From Pseudomonadota bacterium (GTDB lineage: Bacteria; Pseudomonadota; Alphaproteobacteria; Rhizobiales; Kaistiaceae): DNA of 16,558 nucleotides. The stretch is from NCBI GenBank assembly GCA_023433185.1, contig JAEZEN010000043.1, positions 1 to 16,558 on the forward strand. The letters run 5' to 3'. Of the stretch, positions 16,020 to 16,558 are shown in pieces (the first letter of the stretch is position 1; the number at the start of each line of letters is the position of its first letter). A program made the position numbers and the translations under genes. Under the pieces are notes generated by a model, which made no database searches, had not been told where the DNA came from, and saw only the letters and a list, made by a program, of their open reading frames with translations.

Positions 16020-16157
16020 GCCCTTACCTCGACCGCTCCGATGCAGAGAGCACAGGGTCCAGCAGTTTGCTATGCGCTCGCGCTACAGTCTGCCAACTGA
16101 GTGACATGCGTGACAGACTGCACCAGCAGGATCCCGAACAGAGCCGTCAGGGCTCGC

Positions 16158-16558
16158 TTAGCGATCGTGCTGGCGGTCGAACTCGTGGATGATGCGGTCG
16201 GCGTCCTTGGGCGCCACGGCGCGAAGGATCGCATCGAGCTTGGCCTCCTTGCGCTCGTCACCCTCACGCGACTGGGGCGAGCCGACGTAGAGCAGGAAGG
16301 CCAGTCCCCCGACCTGCCACAGGAGCTGCAGCAGTTCGGATTGCCAGTTCTCGAGAGTGTCGCGCGTCATCTGGACCACGTAGCTCGATACCTCGACGGG
16401 CTCGCGGTGAGTGCGCTGTTCATCGACATAGGCGAGCCAACCGAACACCCAGTGCCCCACCAGGGTGATGATCAGGAAGCCGCCCGTGATCCAGGCAAAC
16501 GCGTACCGACGCCAGATGCTCGCCTCACGTAGGGATGGCGGCTCCTCGTCCGGCGGCG
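16158..16558 (-). CDS. DUF6766-like membrane protein, N-terminus beyond the window
   Basis: The frame is open from the right edge to TAA at 16158-16160, giving at least 133 residues. Visible: L-R-E-A-S-I-W-R-R-Y-A-F-A-W, a membrane segment (about G-F-L-I-I-T-L-V-G-H-W-V-F-G-W), a loop with D-E-Q-x2-H, then E-N-W-Q-S-E-L-L-Q and a second membrane segment ending G-S-P-Q-S-R-E. The N-W-Q/E-S-E-x-L-Q and G-S-x-x-S-K/R-E patterns are characteristic of DUF6766 proteins; function unknown. A GTG at 16460 could start a 100-residue version, but similarity extends upstream, so the real start is likely near or past the edge. The tail is charged and rich in Lys/Glu/Arg. Confidence 0.75.
   Translation of the reverse strand, partial: PPDEEPPSLREASIWRRYAFAWITGGFLIITLVGHWVFGWLAYVDEQRTHREPVEVSSYVVQMTRDTLENWQSELLQLLWQVGGLAFLLYVGSPQSREGDERKEAKLDAILRAVAPKDADRIIHEFDRQHDR

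Noticed and set aside
16086..16120. Inverted repeat CAGTCTG/CAGACTG with a 21-base spacer
   Set aside because: Seven-base arms with this spacer are expected several times by chance and nothing else marks the site.

Overview
The window looks like part of the chromosome of a GC-rich alphaproteobacterium, probably of the rhizobial/Hyphomicrobiales kind. The evidence is the high GC, two HWE-type histidine kinases, a DUF3775 protein, a DUF2934 protein, and several intergenic copies of the alphaproteobacterial general-stress promoter (EcfG type, GGAAC-N16/17-NGTT). No rRNA, tRNA, CRISPR array, complete insertion sequence or phage module is visible.

Layout. Positions 140-556 (minus) encode a DUF3775 protein behind a perfect EcfG-type promoter. 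Divergent from it, behind an FNR/FixK-like box at 673-686, lies a tight three-gene operon (743-5024, plus): MacB/LolD-type ABC ATPase, a double-FtsX permease and an HlyD-type adaptor, together a tripartite-style exporter. Positions 5079-5618 are a scar: the tail and right end of an IS3-family element abut a beheaded, frameshifted and internally deleted short-chain dehydrogenase. A CPBP membrane protease (5631-6323) follows, then about 350 bases without a convincing gene.

The second half carries stress and redox genes: a MASE1-PAS-HWE kinase (6710-8629, minus); a small membrane protein (8871-9353, minus) divergent from a FAD oxidoreductase with a C-terminal Rieske domain (9451-10974, plus), the two sharing a 97-base gap with back-to-back EcfG-type promoters; a DUF2934 protein (11101-11436) with its own EcfG-type promoter; an operon of SDR-DoxX fusion, DUF2269 membrane protein and type II NADH dehydrogenase (11531-14636); a second HWE kinase (14678-15970, minus); and the end of a DUF6766-like membrane protein running off the right edge.

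How it fits together. Four EcfG-type promoter matches lie just upstream of four separate genes at workable distances, so much of the window reads as a general-stress-response island. HWE kinases are the class that feeds the PhyR-NepR-EcfG switch, but no response regulator, NepR or EcfG gene is here, so both kinases are orphans. The exporter operon appears to be on a different, oxygen/redox-linked switch. Functions are inferred from family motifs read by eye; no database search was run.
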